From positions 4,558,501 to 4,622,500 of the forward strand of contig JAYKKT010000040.1 of NCBI GenBank assembly GCA_036023115.1: a stretch of DNA of 64,000 bases, in the 5' to 3' direction. Source of the DNA: Brasenia schreberi. Taxonomy: Eukaryota; Streptophyta; Magnoliopsida; Nymphaeales; Cabombaceae. Below the pieces are notes generated by a model. The model saw nothing but the letters and a program-made list of their open reading frames with translations. It had not been told where the DNA came from and made no database searches. A program made the translations under genes and the position numbers. Below, in pieces: positions 35,801 to 46,792 of the stretch; the stretch's first letter is position 1; each line of letters starts with the position of its first letter.

Positions 35801-38434
35801 ATGAAACATTACAAATCTTTGTTATAGGTTGATGTTACGTGGATGAGCTAACTTTGTGGAATAGTAGACAGGAATCTTGTCTTCCGATAATTTGTCAGGT
35901 TACTTATGATGAACCATGTACGACAATCCTCCTTTTGTGGATACAGGACATCATTATTGGTTCTTCAATCGTAGGTTGCAAATTATCTGCATTACAACAT
36001 GTAGAATTAAACATGTTGTGCCTGCTGATTGATAAATTCTCCTCGGGACAGCGTTCATCTCTTCTACTGTTTTAGAAATCAATATCTCTGCACTACAAAG
36101 TGCTGGGATTATGTGCAACATAGATTCTTATAAATCTGGTGCTTGAAGCCTAACGTACATACATACACATGTATACACCAATACTAATTTATGTAGTATA
36201 TATATTATGTAATAGTTCTTATATAATCAGCAACTGACATGATTGAACGTGGGAAGCCACGATACGATACGGTAACCTGTATCGTAAGATACAGGTTATC
36301 GTGCCGTATCGTACGATATGGTACTGTATCATACGATACGGCCCGTATCGCCCGTATCGCCCGTATCGTACGATACGGGTGATACGCCCAAAATTTTTTT
36401 TTTTCAAAAATTTTTTTTTTTCAAAATTTTTTTTTTCAAAAAAAATTTTTTTTCAAATTTTTTTTGCATGTTTCTGCCCTCTCTTTCTCTCTCTTCACTT
36501 CCCTTAAAGGCATCCTCCAATATGCTTATAATTTGGGCTTATAATTTCATTTATTTAATAAAAATAATGTATAAAAAAAAATTATGACAAAATCATTTCC
36601 CTTTCTGTTACAACTTTTAGGTATATTTTTGCTAACAGTTTCTAATTTCATAAGATCGTAAACAATTAAAAACATTTAGTTCTCTCGGTTCATTGAGTAG
36701 GGATTTCACAACTTCACTATTTTAAGGTTCACGTTACATGACTTCCATTGAGTTGAACATGATCAATGTGTGTGAGGCTTAACGCAGTCTGTGAAGTGAG
36801 AAATGAAGCTCATGCATTAGTAAAAAGCTAGTCTCCAATAAGAGAAAAAGGGGACATTATCAAGTAATAATATAACATCATTAAGGTGTCATAGACTCAA
36901 TAATCAAAGAAATGGAGCTCTTTGTTTTGCTCACATATGAAAATTAGCAAATATGACAACTACATGTACAAAGATAGCAGTTTGTTAATTTTGATATATT
37001 ACATGAGTGAATTATGGAAGATAACGAAGAAAATGCACTCCTAAGTCCTAACTGAAGAAGACATTGCATGAATTAATTTGAAGTACAACAACATCATCAA
37101 GGAGAAGATGAAGATTATTTAGTTAATGATCCTGATACAAATTTATAATATGTAAAATATAAATGTATTTCATTTTTTGATTCAAAATATATAATTTTGG
37201 ATGCAATTGTTCAATATTAAATGTTCAATTTGTGCTAAACTTTGCATTATATGAATTTAAAGCAATTACCAGATTTTTTCAAAATTTTCCAGAATTTTCT
37301 TGATTTTTTTCGGATTTTTACTAATTTTATTGATTTTTTAAATAATTTTTATAGTTTTTTAATATTAAAGTACGATACGATACGATACAATACGATACGC
37401 CCGTATCGTGGAGCCCAGCGATACGCGATACGATACGCGTCGGACAACACTGCATTAAGCCCCACATTGCTTGGTTTCTTGTTGGAAAAAACAGATGTAA
37501 TGATTTTCCACTTATTTGTAGTAGTTGGTCATGGTATCTGCTTTATTTATCTCCTTGGCCTTCTCTTTCCCGTTATTGGTAGGCTTAACAGCTTTTCAAA
37601 CTCATTAAGCTAAAATATTTATATCTTAATTCTATTTTGGACTTGCTACCTCTTCATTTGTCATTGCCTGTAATCAAGTAGTTTGGATTTTTCCTGGCCC
37701 TCCACAAATATGACGTAAGCATTTGGATGTTGGTTGTATAGACTTGGAAGTTTAGTCCTCATGAGATTTGTGTATGATTTGCATCAAGCTACCTGATGAA
37801 CTTATTATAGGAAGATCAATAGAAGTTTTAAAACGTTCTGGTTTGAGAATCTCCATCCCAAAAACAGAGACGAAGAGACTGTTCATGTGAAGGGAACATT
37901 TTGTTCGAATTTCATTTTTGTGGGTTGTGACACATCATATTCATCACTTGACCATTGGCATGGATGTGATGTTTGTCATTGCAGCAGCAAGTCAGCAACT
38001 GCAATACTTCCTTTTTCCCCACCAGATATTCCTACCGTTGTCTATTTCTATCATTAGAATTATAGATATAACAAAATTACAGACTGGTGGTGCACCAAGC
38101 ACCCGACTGGTGTCAACTTTTATCATTAGAATGATGCGGCCTTCTTTTCATTACAGGTCTTGGATACTCGTGGGTGCTTTCTGTTTGCTTTGGGCCATGG
38201 TCTATGGCCACCAATGGTGCTTCTTTCTGAAGTTGTACAGACTTTTATTCTCACAGATTTTTGTTACTATTATGTTAAGAGGTGACAATCTACTATCTTT
38301 TTCCCTCATTTTTTTCTTTCGCCTTCTTTCATATGCATGTTTCTTGTTCCTAACATGGTCTCCTATGATTTCACTATGTTAACAGTGTCTTTGGTGGGCA
38401 TCTTGTGTTGCGCCTACCTTCTGGAATAGTGTAA
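32805..38434 (+). CDS. ERD2-like ER-lumen receptor family protein, frame broken in exon 2
   Basis: Six exons with GT/AG borders: 32805-33039, 33218-33415, 33967-34107, 34231-34311, 38157-38281, 38386-38434. The family are Golgi/ER seven-helix proteins related to the K/HDEL receptor. Seen: WVRRQPPKVKTFLAVVAGMA and RFIVHDHDNLFVAAEA (exon 1), LAVRLYCSYVMEYDIHTLLD (exon 2), WAFCVYLEAVSVLPQLRVMQ (exon 3), EPFTAHYVFALGVARFLSCA (exon 4), LSEVVQTFILTDFCYYYVK (exon 5) and RLPSGIV at the end. The exons total 829 nt, not divisible by three. In exon 2 the frame breaks between DSATL and STLWVIYMIRFK near 33330-33340, equivalent to loss of two bases. All else looks functional, so this is a sequencing error, a recent null or a young pseudogene. 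Restoring two bases would give 276 residues, normal for the family. Intron 4 is 3.8 kb and loaded with transposon DNA. Confidence 0.85.
34939..34985 (-). mobile_element. 47-bp RTE LINE stub with perfect TSD
   Basis: CAACAACAACAACAACTAAG.. through GATGGGGTTGGC is only the extreme 3' end of the RTE family. It is bracketed by a perfect 14-bp duplication TTTATGTTTACAGA (34925-34938 and 34986-34999). It is therefore a genuine, very severely 5'-truncated insertion within intron 4 of the ERD2-like gene. Confidence 0.88.
36250..37455. mobile_element. Element with GATACG-word arrays at both ends
   Basis: 36260-36395 is built from CGATACGG / GTATCGTA words in both orientations, and 37372-37440 again from CGATACGATACG and CGTATCG words. 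The AT-rich 950 bp between encodes nothing recognisable and has long T runs at 36392-36470. The right edge, read inward, starts CAGTGTTGTCCGACGCG, a terminus type I recall from plant repeats. This fits a non-autonomous DNA transposon with variable sub-terminal arrays, inside intron 4 of the ERD2-like gene. Superfamily and exact left end are undetermined. Confidence 0.55.
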
Positions 38435-38885
38435 ACCTGAAGTTTTGCAAGACTGTAAGTTGTCGGCCAGTCATTCACACGTTATTAAATCTCCTTGGGT
38501 TTTAATATTTAACTGACGAGTGTTGAGGGTTTTCTGTTAATCGAATATCTAGAACACTAGTGTGGAAAGTGTTCGGATCAAACTGATCTGCTCTCTTGAA
38601 TTCAGAGGGTGATTTGTATCACTTCTTGGTTGCACTGGTGGCTAACAAAGGGCTCAATAGATCATGTTTCTTTCATTATTGATGGTGTGATCTTCCATTT
38701 CACTTGCACAGGATGTTTCTGATACAACAGTTTTGTTTGAAGGATGTTTTATGTTTCGGCTTGGCTTGTATAAGATCAGGTACAGTTAGGTTTATTTCTG
38801 TACATGCATATAAACTAAAAGCCATATACAAGGAAACTTGTACCAATATAACCAGAAAAGTAGTTCATCGAGAATCAACAATTCA

Positions 38886-40107
38886 TTATCAATAACGCGT
38901 TATAGCGGAACAAAAATCATTATAGCGGGCATCCCTCTAGAGCACTGTTAGCGCTGCTAACACCGCTATAGCGGTGTACAAAACCTATTTGGGTCGAGTC
39001 AATCCAATATCCATTGGATCGACCTGAACCAAATAGGTTAAAACACTAAAGAGTGTGTCTCGCCTCTCGCATCTACTGCGTCTGCTCTCTCTGCCACCAC
39101 CGGCGAGCAACAACCACCGATGACCACCGCTTCCATTGTCTTCCTCCACCACAGGTAAGCTATCTCTCTCCCTTTCTCTCTCTTTCTCCGGCTTCATCTT
39201 GTGCCCCTTTCTCTCTCTTCTCTTTCATCAACATGTGTATTGTTAGACATTATTTTCATTTAGCTTTGATTTTAAGTTTATAATGGTTTTGTGTTCATTT
39301 ATATATATATATATATAGAAATATTGTAGAAGCAATATTTCTTTGTAGAAATTTATTGGTTTACATTTGGATTTTACGTGTCGATGTTGGATGCGCTTGC
39401 ACCTCTTTGTCATGTTGGATGTGCTTGCAGCAACCCATTTGCCTATAGTATTATTATCTAATGCCATTTTATTTTAGTTGTATCTAATTTCATCTAATGT
39501 ACTTAGTTCTTTTAATATTTGCAAGTATTTTGTTGTATCTTTTGAATATGTGTTGCTAATAAGAGTGGATGAAAGACTGATCCTATATTATCAATAGTGG
39601 GTAGCAGGTTGTTAGCGATCGACCTTGATATAGCAAACATTTTCCTTTATGGCAACATGATTACTAATTAGTACATAGGATATGTGAACTGTTTTTTTTA
39701 GAGTAAAACGTGTGATGTGTATACATGCTCTAAAGAGTAACACAGGAGTAAGGTTTGGCGACACCATATTCACCATACTTGAGAAGATAAGTAATTATAT
39801 ATATATATTTTTTAATTCCTTTGCTTAATGCTTAGAATAACTTTATTACATTTATATTTTTTTAATTTAAGGTTAACAATTCAATATACACGTGTCACAT
39901 GAAATTTATTGTTTGTTTATTTAAAAGTTAAAAGTAGAATTTGTTTATTTAGTTTGATTCATATTTATGAAAGAAGTGGTTGAGTTTCTTGATATTATTT
40001 AGAAATTAGAGAATTCATTATATATAATTTTTAATTATAAACAAAAGTATACGCATTATATCTCCACTACCGTTATATCAAGGTCGACCGCTAACTGCTA
40101 TTGATAA
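38886..40107. mobile_element. Inverted-repeat element with TTATCAATA ends
   Basis: TTATCAATAACGCGTTATAGCGG starts at 38886, TTATCAATAGTGGGTAGCAGG at 39588, and the reverse complement, ending CTATTGATAA, is at 40098-40107. The inner pair 39588-40107 (520 bp) shares a longer inverted match including GCGRTCGACCTTGATATA. The 38886 end carries TATAGCGG / CCGCTATA words. Probably a MITE-like element with a second end or nested copy. No transposase is visible. Confidence 0.5.
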
Positions 40108-40721
40108 CGTAGAATGCATTAATATACAAGGAACCTTGTGGTGAAGAATTCCTCGTGTGCAAACTGAAACATAGGGCCAGGCGGATTGGTCCTTAATCCT
40201 TATTTGTATTGTCTTCGTCTACAAGAGAATCAGGATTATCAAAGATTTAGCCATCATCGCGAGATTATGGCAAGCCCGGGCGCGTAGTCAAAAGGAGTTT
40301 CAATGCACTAACAAGTTGGAAGCCCATTGTTTACAACTTTGAATGAGATTCTCCTTTAGTAAGGCCATTATTAACAGGTTCTTCTCGTAGAATGCTTGTG
40401 TTTGGATGTTGCGTCTCTGTGATAGAAAATTTTGCAGGACTTACGTTTCATCAATCATCGTAAGGATTCAGGGACACCTGAACACCGACGCTCAGTTTGC
40501 TTAATCGCACGGCTGGTAAACAAGCTGATACGAACCTGTTTGCTCGGTTCGTTTTCCATACTACCGACCCGAACCAACTACTAGTCAAACAGCTTGTTAT
40601 AAAAGAGAAGGCAGCATGACTTTTTTGGAATTAACTGCCAATATGACACAAGATGGACTTCTATGGTCTTAGCCGACTCGATTTAGTGTTGAAATAGACT
40701 TTGTTGTTGGTGTGGTTACAA
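40108..40721. other. Intergenic, no gene recognised
   Basis: Mixed-composition sequence between two mobile elements. No coding signal identified. Confidence 0.5.
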
Positions 40722-40815
40722 GGGAGAGGCTGAAGCCAAGTATGCACGCCTTGGCGAGTCGAACTCACTACCTGCATTTTGTGAATCGAGGTTCTTGTCC
40801 GGTTGAGCTAATGCT
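40722..40815 (-). mobile_element. tRNA-like SINE copy 10
   Basis: Minus strand: AGCATTAGCTCAACCGGACAAG as A box, GTGAGTTCGACTCG as B box, then CGTGCATACTTGGCTTCAGC. It lies immediately beside the RTE insertion at 40838. Confidence 0.7.
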
Positions 40816-40837
40816 GCAAGGGTTGGTGCAGGCAAAA

Positions 40838-43800
40838 TAACAACTAAGCCTTTTTCATACTAAATGGAGTCGGCTACAAGTATTCTTTGTTTTCATTAGA
40901 GTCCTATCACGTGCTATGCTAGTAGTAAACTCGATATAAACTAGATCCTTTTTTATTATTTCTTTTCAATACTTTTGTTATCGTTCTCTTTCTCTTTTAA
41001 TATTTTTACAATATAGTTTTTCATATCTTCTAACAAGAGCATCATTGGGTCATCTTTTTACATGTTCAAATCATCTTAAATGATTTTTTCTCATTTTATC
41101 TTCTATTAGTGCTAATAATCTCATTATGTATATGGTCTTTACTTGTGTGATCAGTCATCCATCTCAACATCTTCATTTATGCTATGGATATCTTTTGCAC
41201 ATGTTTATAATTAACTATCCAATATTCACAACCATAAAACATAGCAAGTTTAATTGTTGCTATATAATATTTACCTTTTAACTTTAATGATATCTTCTTA
41301 TCACACAAAATATTTGATGCCCCTCTCCATTTTAACCAATCTGTATTAATTATATGCGTAACATCTCCATCAATTTTTCTATCACTTTGAAAAATTGACC
41401 ATAAGTATTTAAAACTTTTCTTCTAAGGGATGCAATGTGTTGGCAATCTTAATTTCTATGTCTTCTTAAGTACCCAAATGATCAAACTTACATTCCATAT
41501 ATTATGTCGTTGTTCTAATAAATCAGAAACCTTTACTTTCTAACGTTTCTCTCCATAGTTCTAATTTTCTATTAACTTTTTCCTTAAACTCATTCACTAA
41601 TACAATATCATTTGCAAATAACATACACGAAGGTACTTCATCTTGAATATATTTTGTTAACTCATCAATGACCAATATAAATAAATATAGGCATAAAGTT
41701 TAGCCCTGATGTAACTCAATATTAACTTAAAAGGAGTTTGTCATTACTTCATGAGTCCTCACATATTTTTGCGGCATCGTACATGTCTCTTATAAGATTT
41801 ATGTATGTTAATAGGATATCTCTTTTTTCAAGGTTATTCAAAAAGCATCTCTTCGCATCCTATTGTAAGCTTTTTTTAGATAAATAAATATCATGTTAAG
41901 TTTTTTTTCTCTAAAATGTTTTATAAGATGGCTCAATAGGTGAATCGCTTCGATAGTAGATGTGTCGGGCATGAATCTGAATTGGTTCTCTGTTGTACTC
42001 GATAATTGTCTTAACCTATGTTCAATAGTTTTTTCTAATAACTTTATAATATGGCTCATTAACTTGATACCTCGATAATTTGAACAATTCATAATATCTC
42101 TCATGTTCTACTATATGGGTATAAGTATACCTGCTCTTCATTCCTTGGACATCTTTTGTGTTTTCCATATTTTATTAAATAGTCTTGTGAGCCAAGTGAG
42201 CCCAATGTCTCTTAGGATTTTTCATACTTCTATAAAAATATTGTTTGGTTCCATCGATTTATCAACCTTCGTATATTTAAGAGTATTTTTTACTTTATTT
42301 TTTTAAATACACTGATAGAAATTGCAGTTTATATATATATATATTTTTATTTTACTAACTCTTATAAGCTAATACTACCATATGTATTTTTATTAAAAAT
42401 TTTATAGAAATAATTTTTCTATCTATTTTTTATAGCATCATTTGCCACTAGAATCTTCTAGTCCTCATCTTTGATGCATCAAACAAAAGTAAAATCCTTA
42501 GCTTTCTTATCTCTAGCCTTAGTTATCCTAAAAATATCTCTTTCACCTTATTTTGAGTTAAGCTTTTTATATAAATCTTCTCAAATTTTAACTTTTGTTT
42601 CACTAACGACCTTTTCCGCTTCTATTTTTTTGCTTTCTTATAAGCGTCCCAAGTTTCACTAGTCTTCTTGGCATAATACAATTTATAACATGTATTCTTT
42701 GCTTTGATTTTATCTTACACCACTTCACTCCACCACCAAGCTTCTTTTTGTGCTGGTAACACATCTTTTGCCAGTATTATGATATGTATAGTCATATTGT
42801 TCCACATATTAAAAGGTGTACCTAAATAATTCCAAGCATCTCTTTAACAAATTTTCTTTATAAATATATCTTCTTTCTGACATTTGAGGTTTCATCATCT
42901 AGTATGAATAACTCTATACATTTTATTCTTCTTTGTCTACTTTTTTATCCACTTTTTTATTTGTAAATCTATTATTAGAAGTCGATGTTGACTATTAAAC
43001 TTTCTCCTGGAATTATCTTACAATCTTTACAACATGATCTATTTTTTTCTAAAAAAAATAATCAATTTGTGTTTGTGACAAGTCACTCTTATAAGTAATT
43101 AAATGTTCATCTCGCTTTTTGAAAATTGTATTAGTTATAAAGTGATCTAAAGCTATAGCAAAATTTAAAATCGCCCTATCCTCCTCATTTATATCTCCAA
43201 AACCATAGTTTTCATGAATACCTTGATATTTTGATGCATCTTTACCAACATATCCATTTAAGTCTCCTATCAAAAAGCCTTATTTATATTCTCTTATAAT
43301 CCTACTTGGGGTGCATAGGCACAAAATATATTCAAAGCCTCTACTCGTAAAACTAATTTCGCTTCATAATTCGGTCATCATATCGTCATATGTCTAATAC
43401 ATTATCCTTTAAATTTGTATTTATAATATTACAAACTCCATTTTGAGCTTTTTCCTTTCTTGAGTACTATAATTTAAAACTTTTATTCTCAATCTCTTTT
43501 GCTTTTTCTTCAACCCACTTTGTCTCTTGTAAACATAAAATGTGAATCTTTCTTCGAATCATAGTATCTACCACCTCCTTTAATTTACCGGTTAATGTTT
43601 TGATATTCTAAGTATCAATACGAATATCATTATCTAAGACTAGCTTTCTTACTCTCACATTTGTCCATTCTGAAAATAAGATCTTTGTTGTAACTTGTTC
43701 ACTAAATTCAAGCGATAATATAGCAGGACTAACTTCTTTATCCACACTCGTCAATGATGTGGCAACCCTCTCTGCAATTGATTCACTACATCTAAGAAAA

Positions 43801-43992
43801 GATGTAGAGGTCTTGGCTTACTTTTCACTGCATTCGGGTTTTGGAGTGCATCACTTAGAGAAATTTTCAATGCAATGCTTATAATTTGTAGAATCCATGA
43901 TAGATATGTCCAAAAAAGTTTTACGCTTGCTGACGAAAGCCTGACGCAACCCTCTCCTCTTGGGAGCAGTCATGCAAGGGTGATCCGTTACA
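40838..43992 (-). mobile_element. Near full-length RTE LINE with perfect TSD
   Basis: A 3155-bp minus-strand element between perfect 14-bp duplications TGGTGCAGGCAAAA (40824-40837 and 43993-44006). The 3' end (plus-strand left) has ACAACTAAGCCTTTTTC. The 5' end (right) reads GGATCACCCTTGCATG on the minus strand. Length and two-domain content (endonuclease then reverse transcriptase) match complete RTE elements. The single long frame is broken by many stops and small indels. Confidence 0.9.
41838..43900 (-). pseudogene. RTE endonuclease-reverse transcriptase, degenerate
   Basis: Minus-strand order: an AP-type endonuclease remnant at 43273-43049 (MIGDLNGYVGKD, then FKKRDEHLITYKSDLSQTQIDYF, the L-x-T-x-x-S-x-x-x-x-Q-I-D-Y signature), a linker region, and reverse-transcriptase remnants at 42104-41838 (NCSNYRGIKLMSHIIKLLEK, TENQFRFMPDTSTIEAIHLL, MIFIYLKKAYNRM). 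The RT D-x-x-x-A-Y-D motif has become Y-x-x-x-A-Y-N, so it is catalytically dead. It supplies the 5' half missing from the other RTE copies in the window. Confidence 0.82.
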
Positions 43993-44006
43993 TGGTGCAG
44001 GCAAAA

Positions 44007-44853
44007 GTTGGAAAATTTGTCATTTAACAAGATTTATTAGCTAGATTAAGCATTAAGCACATATGATTTGCATAGGAACAGCCTTAGATTGCAACGAGTG
44101 CAACAAGGATCAGCGGTTCTTAATGTCTATGATTTGAAGAAAGAATGGCAGAACTACGATCGGACCATCCCATAACCCATTTTCTTTTTCTCTTTCACGC
44201 ACACGCACATATATGAAGTTTGATATAAATTAGTAATATTACATACTACCAAATCTAAACAAATTTCAATTATTTAAACATACTATCAAATCCAAACAAA
44301 GCTCAAGTATTTAAAGTAAAAGATAAATAATTGATATTTAAATTTTAAAAACAAAAAATACATTAATGTAATTAATTAAAAAAACAATTCTTGTTTTTTA
44401 AATTCAAATCTGAGTTGTGTGTCACCAAATTTTAAAATTCTTGGTATCCATCATTATATAAAAAAAAATACAAGTGTTTACCGAAATATAAATGCACCTT
44501 ACCCAAAAACAAAATTCTCGAGTCCGCTAATGATTCTCTCTCTCTGTATGCATGTGTGTATCAAGTACTGGAATGTTTTAAGTATTTCCGCTTGAAATAA
44601 ATGTTGATAGTCTTTGTTGTTAATTTGACCTCAAGCTAAACCCAGCGTCGTACATATTCATGCGTTATGCACGCTATTAAATAAATTGACATTTCCCTAA
44701 AAGAGAATAAGTCGACGTTTGTAATTGAGAAGGCCGTATCACGAACCGTCCAAATTAACACTCCTTTGCTTTAAATACTCGTCCACACTTCGCTCCATGA
44801 CCACCGGCGTCAAACTCAATAATTTCCAACTTGGTACCTCATAGAACGCACGC

Positions 44854-44901
<48 letters not shown>

Positions 44902-45038
44902 CGAACACGTATTTCTGAAAAGTTTTTTAATTATAAAAAGTTTCTGGCAATCAATTTAGTTTGGCAATAAATCGTAAGTACTCATGGAGTCTTACTCAAC
45001 TTGAATGCATTTGCAAATCACGGCAACAAATCTTTCTT

Positions 45039-45080
<42 letters not shown>

Positions 45081-45296
45081 AGTGATTGTGTGCATCCATG
45101 CATGCCTGTCAAAGTTGACAATGACAACATACTTGAAGAACGATATTGCAAACATGAAAACACCAAGAAAGCATGAGAATCAATAATGCCTGAATAAGTT
45201 TTTTGTGCTTGCCATACAAGAAGCAATGAATGCAGAATGCAGAATGCAGAAAGTAGCTATAAGTATCTTGATATAAATAAGTAGTGTGATATGTTA
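44007..45296. other. Intergenic; GASA 3' side
   Basis: AT-rich, with a (CA)n(TA)n run at 44853-44901 and a (TA)n run at 45042-45077. A triple GAATGCA repeat lies near 45228-45246. Nothing coding recognised. The part nearest 45297 is probably the 3' UTR of the minus-strand GASA exon. Confidence 0.6.
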
Positions 45297-45478
45297 TCAG
45301 GGGCACTTGGGTTTGCCACCATGAGTCTTCTGGCTACCGTAGCAAGGACAGTCTTCGTAGTGGCCGGCGGTGCCGGACGGCTCGCAGTGGCATCTTGGAC
45401 AGCACGTTCCGCAGGCTCGCTTGCACAGATTCGGCCTCGACGACAGACTGCACCTCACCTCGCACGCCTGATCACAAT
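45297..45478 (-). CDS. Snakin/GASA cysteine-rich peptide, C-terminal exon only
   Basis: A minus-strand exon preceded by a pyrimidine-rich tract and CAG, coding for the complete 12-cysteine GASA domain: DCDQACEVRCSLSSRPNLCK, then RACGTCCPRCHCEPSGTAG, then CPCYGSQKTHGGKPKCP and stop. All twelve cysteines and the terminal K-C-P are in canonical spacing. Family members are secreted antimicrobial or growth-regulating peptides, often gibberellin-responsive. The exon encoding signal peptide and start codon was not found upstream (45479-46790): the frame meets a stop at about 45515, and no hydrophobic leader exon was seen. Either exon 1 is very short or diverged, or lost, making this a fragment. A TATATAAG lies at ~45645 on the minus strand. 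Confidence 0.75.
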
Positions 45479-45539
45479 CTGCAGCCACAGCAAATTGCAA
45501 TACACACAAAAATCATCATCTTCTTCTCATTCTCAAGTG

Positions 45540-45830
45540 ACATTACCAGTGGAAAACCTATTCATAGGCTAGATGAGGCGGCTGGGACCCGAAAAGATCC
45601 CGGAAATCAATACAAGCAGTTCAAGTTTTTCGAAAACTTATATAGACCGCCTCACCTGAATTTCACCCACTGGATTTCACCTTACCCGGAAAATTTTCTA
45701 CATCAGCCACTGGACATTGCATTAAGAAATTACAAAGAAGGCAGAAAGATGCCAATCGACGGTGGAGCCGCAGGAGAAATAGATGGAGCACCACCCGGCG
45801 CATGTGAACATATTTTTAGTATTTTTTGAA
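45540..45830 (+). other. Unidentified open, repeat-free segment
   Basis: A plus-strand frame open from 45395 to 45829; the first part is the shadow of the GASA exon, the rest (from ~45540) independent, with words such as YKQFKFFENLYRPPHLN and SPYPENFLHQPLDIALRNY. The composition looks coding-like but I recognise no family. The same DNA on the minus strand would be the upstream region or leader of the GASA gene. Confidence 0.25.
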
Positions 45831-45841
45831 TATTTTGAATA

Positions 45842-45845
<4 letters not shown>

Positions 45846-45916
<71 letters not shown>
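45846..45916. repeat. (TA)n microsatellite
   Basis: About 70 bp of pure alternating TA between the GASA exon and the RBM28-like gene. Confidence 0.97.
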
Positions 45917-45920
<4 letters not shown>

Positions 45921-46594
45921 GAACTTCTTAATTAAAAGATTATTTCTCACATCCATAATGAATATTTACTATGTGAATCTTGTCTATGCAGGCAGTGTCT
46001 TAGGGCAGGAGTTATAGCTTTTCAATTTGATAATTTTAAATTAAGCTTAAGGGCATCAATTTGAAACCTTTCAGGTTGTGGTTGTATCGTGTCTTTCTTA
46101 TATGTTACTTTGAGAGGATACAAACACAAGACTTTTGTCAGTTTAATTTTGTTAATCAATATATATAATGTATATATAGACAACTATTAGCTCTTGTTGA
46201 AACGGATTAACTCGGACACAACCTAATCTGTTTTCTTGTCTTTTGGGGGGACAGGGGCTTTTTCGGGTTGCTGCGTACCTGTTAGGGAAAAGAGAGCTCG
46301 AACCTGTACCTGTACGTGTCCCATTAAGGTTCGTGTTAGGACTGGGTATAGGTATATCCACTCCCGACCCGATCCATTGCCATCCTTACTTTTCAGTGTA
46401 AGAGCATTTCTTACTAGAAGGGGCGAAAAAGTTCTAAAGTTTTGACCGCTCTACCGGAATGTTTAAAGTAATGGAGACGGATTGTAAATTGTGAAACTTG
46501 CAACCTGTTTCTGTTAATACTTTTAATAGGTTTGGATCAGATTTTCAATCATCTAAAATGAATCCAAATTAAGTGATCCGTTTTTCCTTTTGCC

Positions 46595-46597
<3 letters not shown>
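45917..46597. other. Intergenic, upstream of the RBM28-like gene
   Basis: No coding exon is recognised; in particular no GASA signal-peptide exon on the minus strand. Confidence 0.5.

Positions 46598-46636
<39 letters not shown>
46598..46636 (+). repeat. (CT)n repeat in the RBM28-like upstream/leader region
   Basis: A CT run on the sense strand about 155 bp before the start codon, followed by GC-rich, leader-like sequence (GTCGTCCAGACCAGCGCC). Confidence 0.85.
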
Positions 46637-46639
<3 letters not shown>

Positions 46640-46792
46640 ATCGTCGTCCAGACCAGCGCCTTACTGCCGTTCATAGTGCTCCATCAGTGCCAGTCTTCTC
46701 CGTCTTTCTCGCCGTCGTCAAACTCCACCGTATACGAATTCATTAGCGGCGACGGTAACTTCCTCCCTGCCTCTCTCTCTGTGTGCATGTAA

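Noticed and set aside
36301..36587. Frames rich in Tyr-Arg and Phe over the GATACG array
   Set aside because: Translation of the word array and following T runs; not coding.
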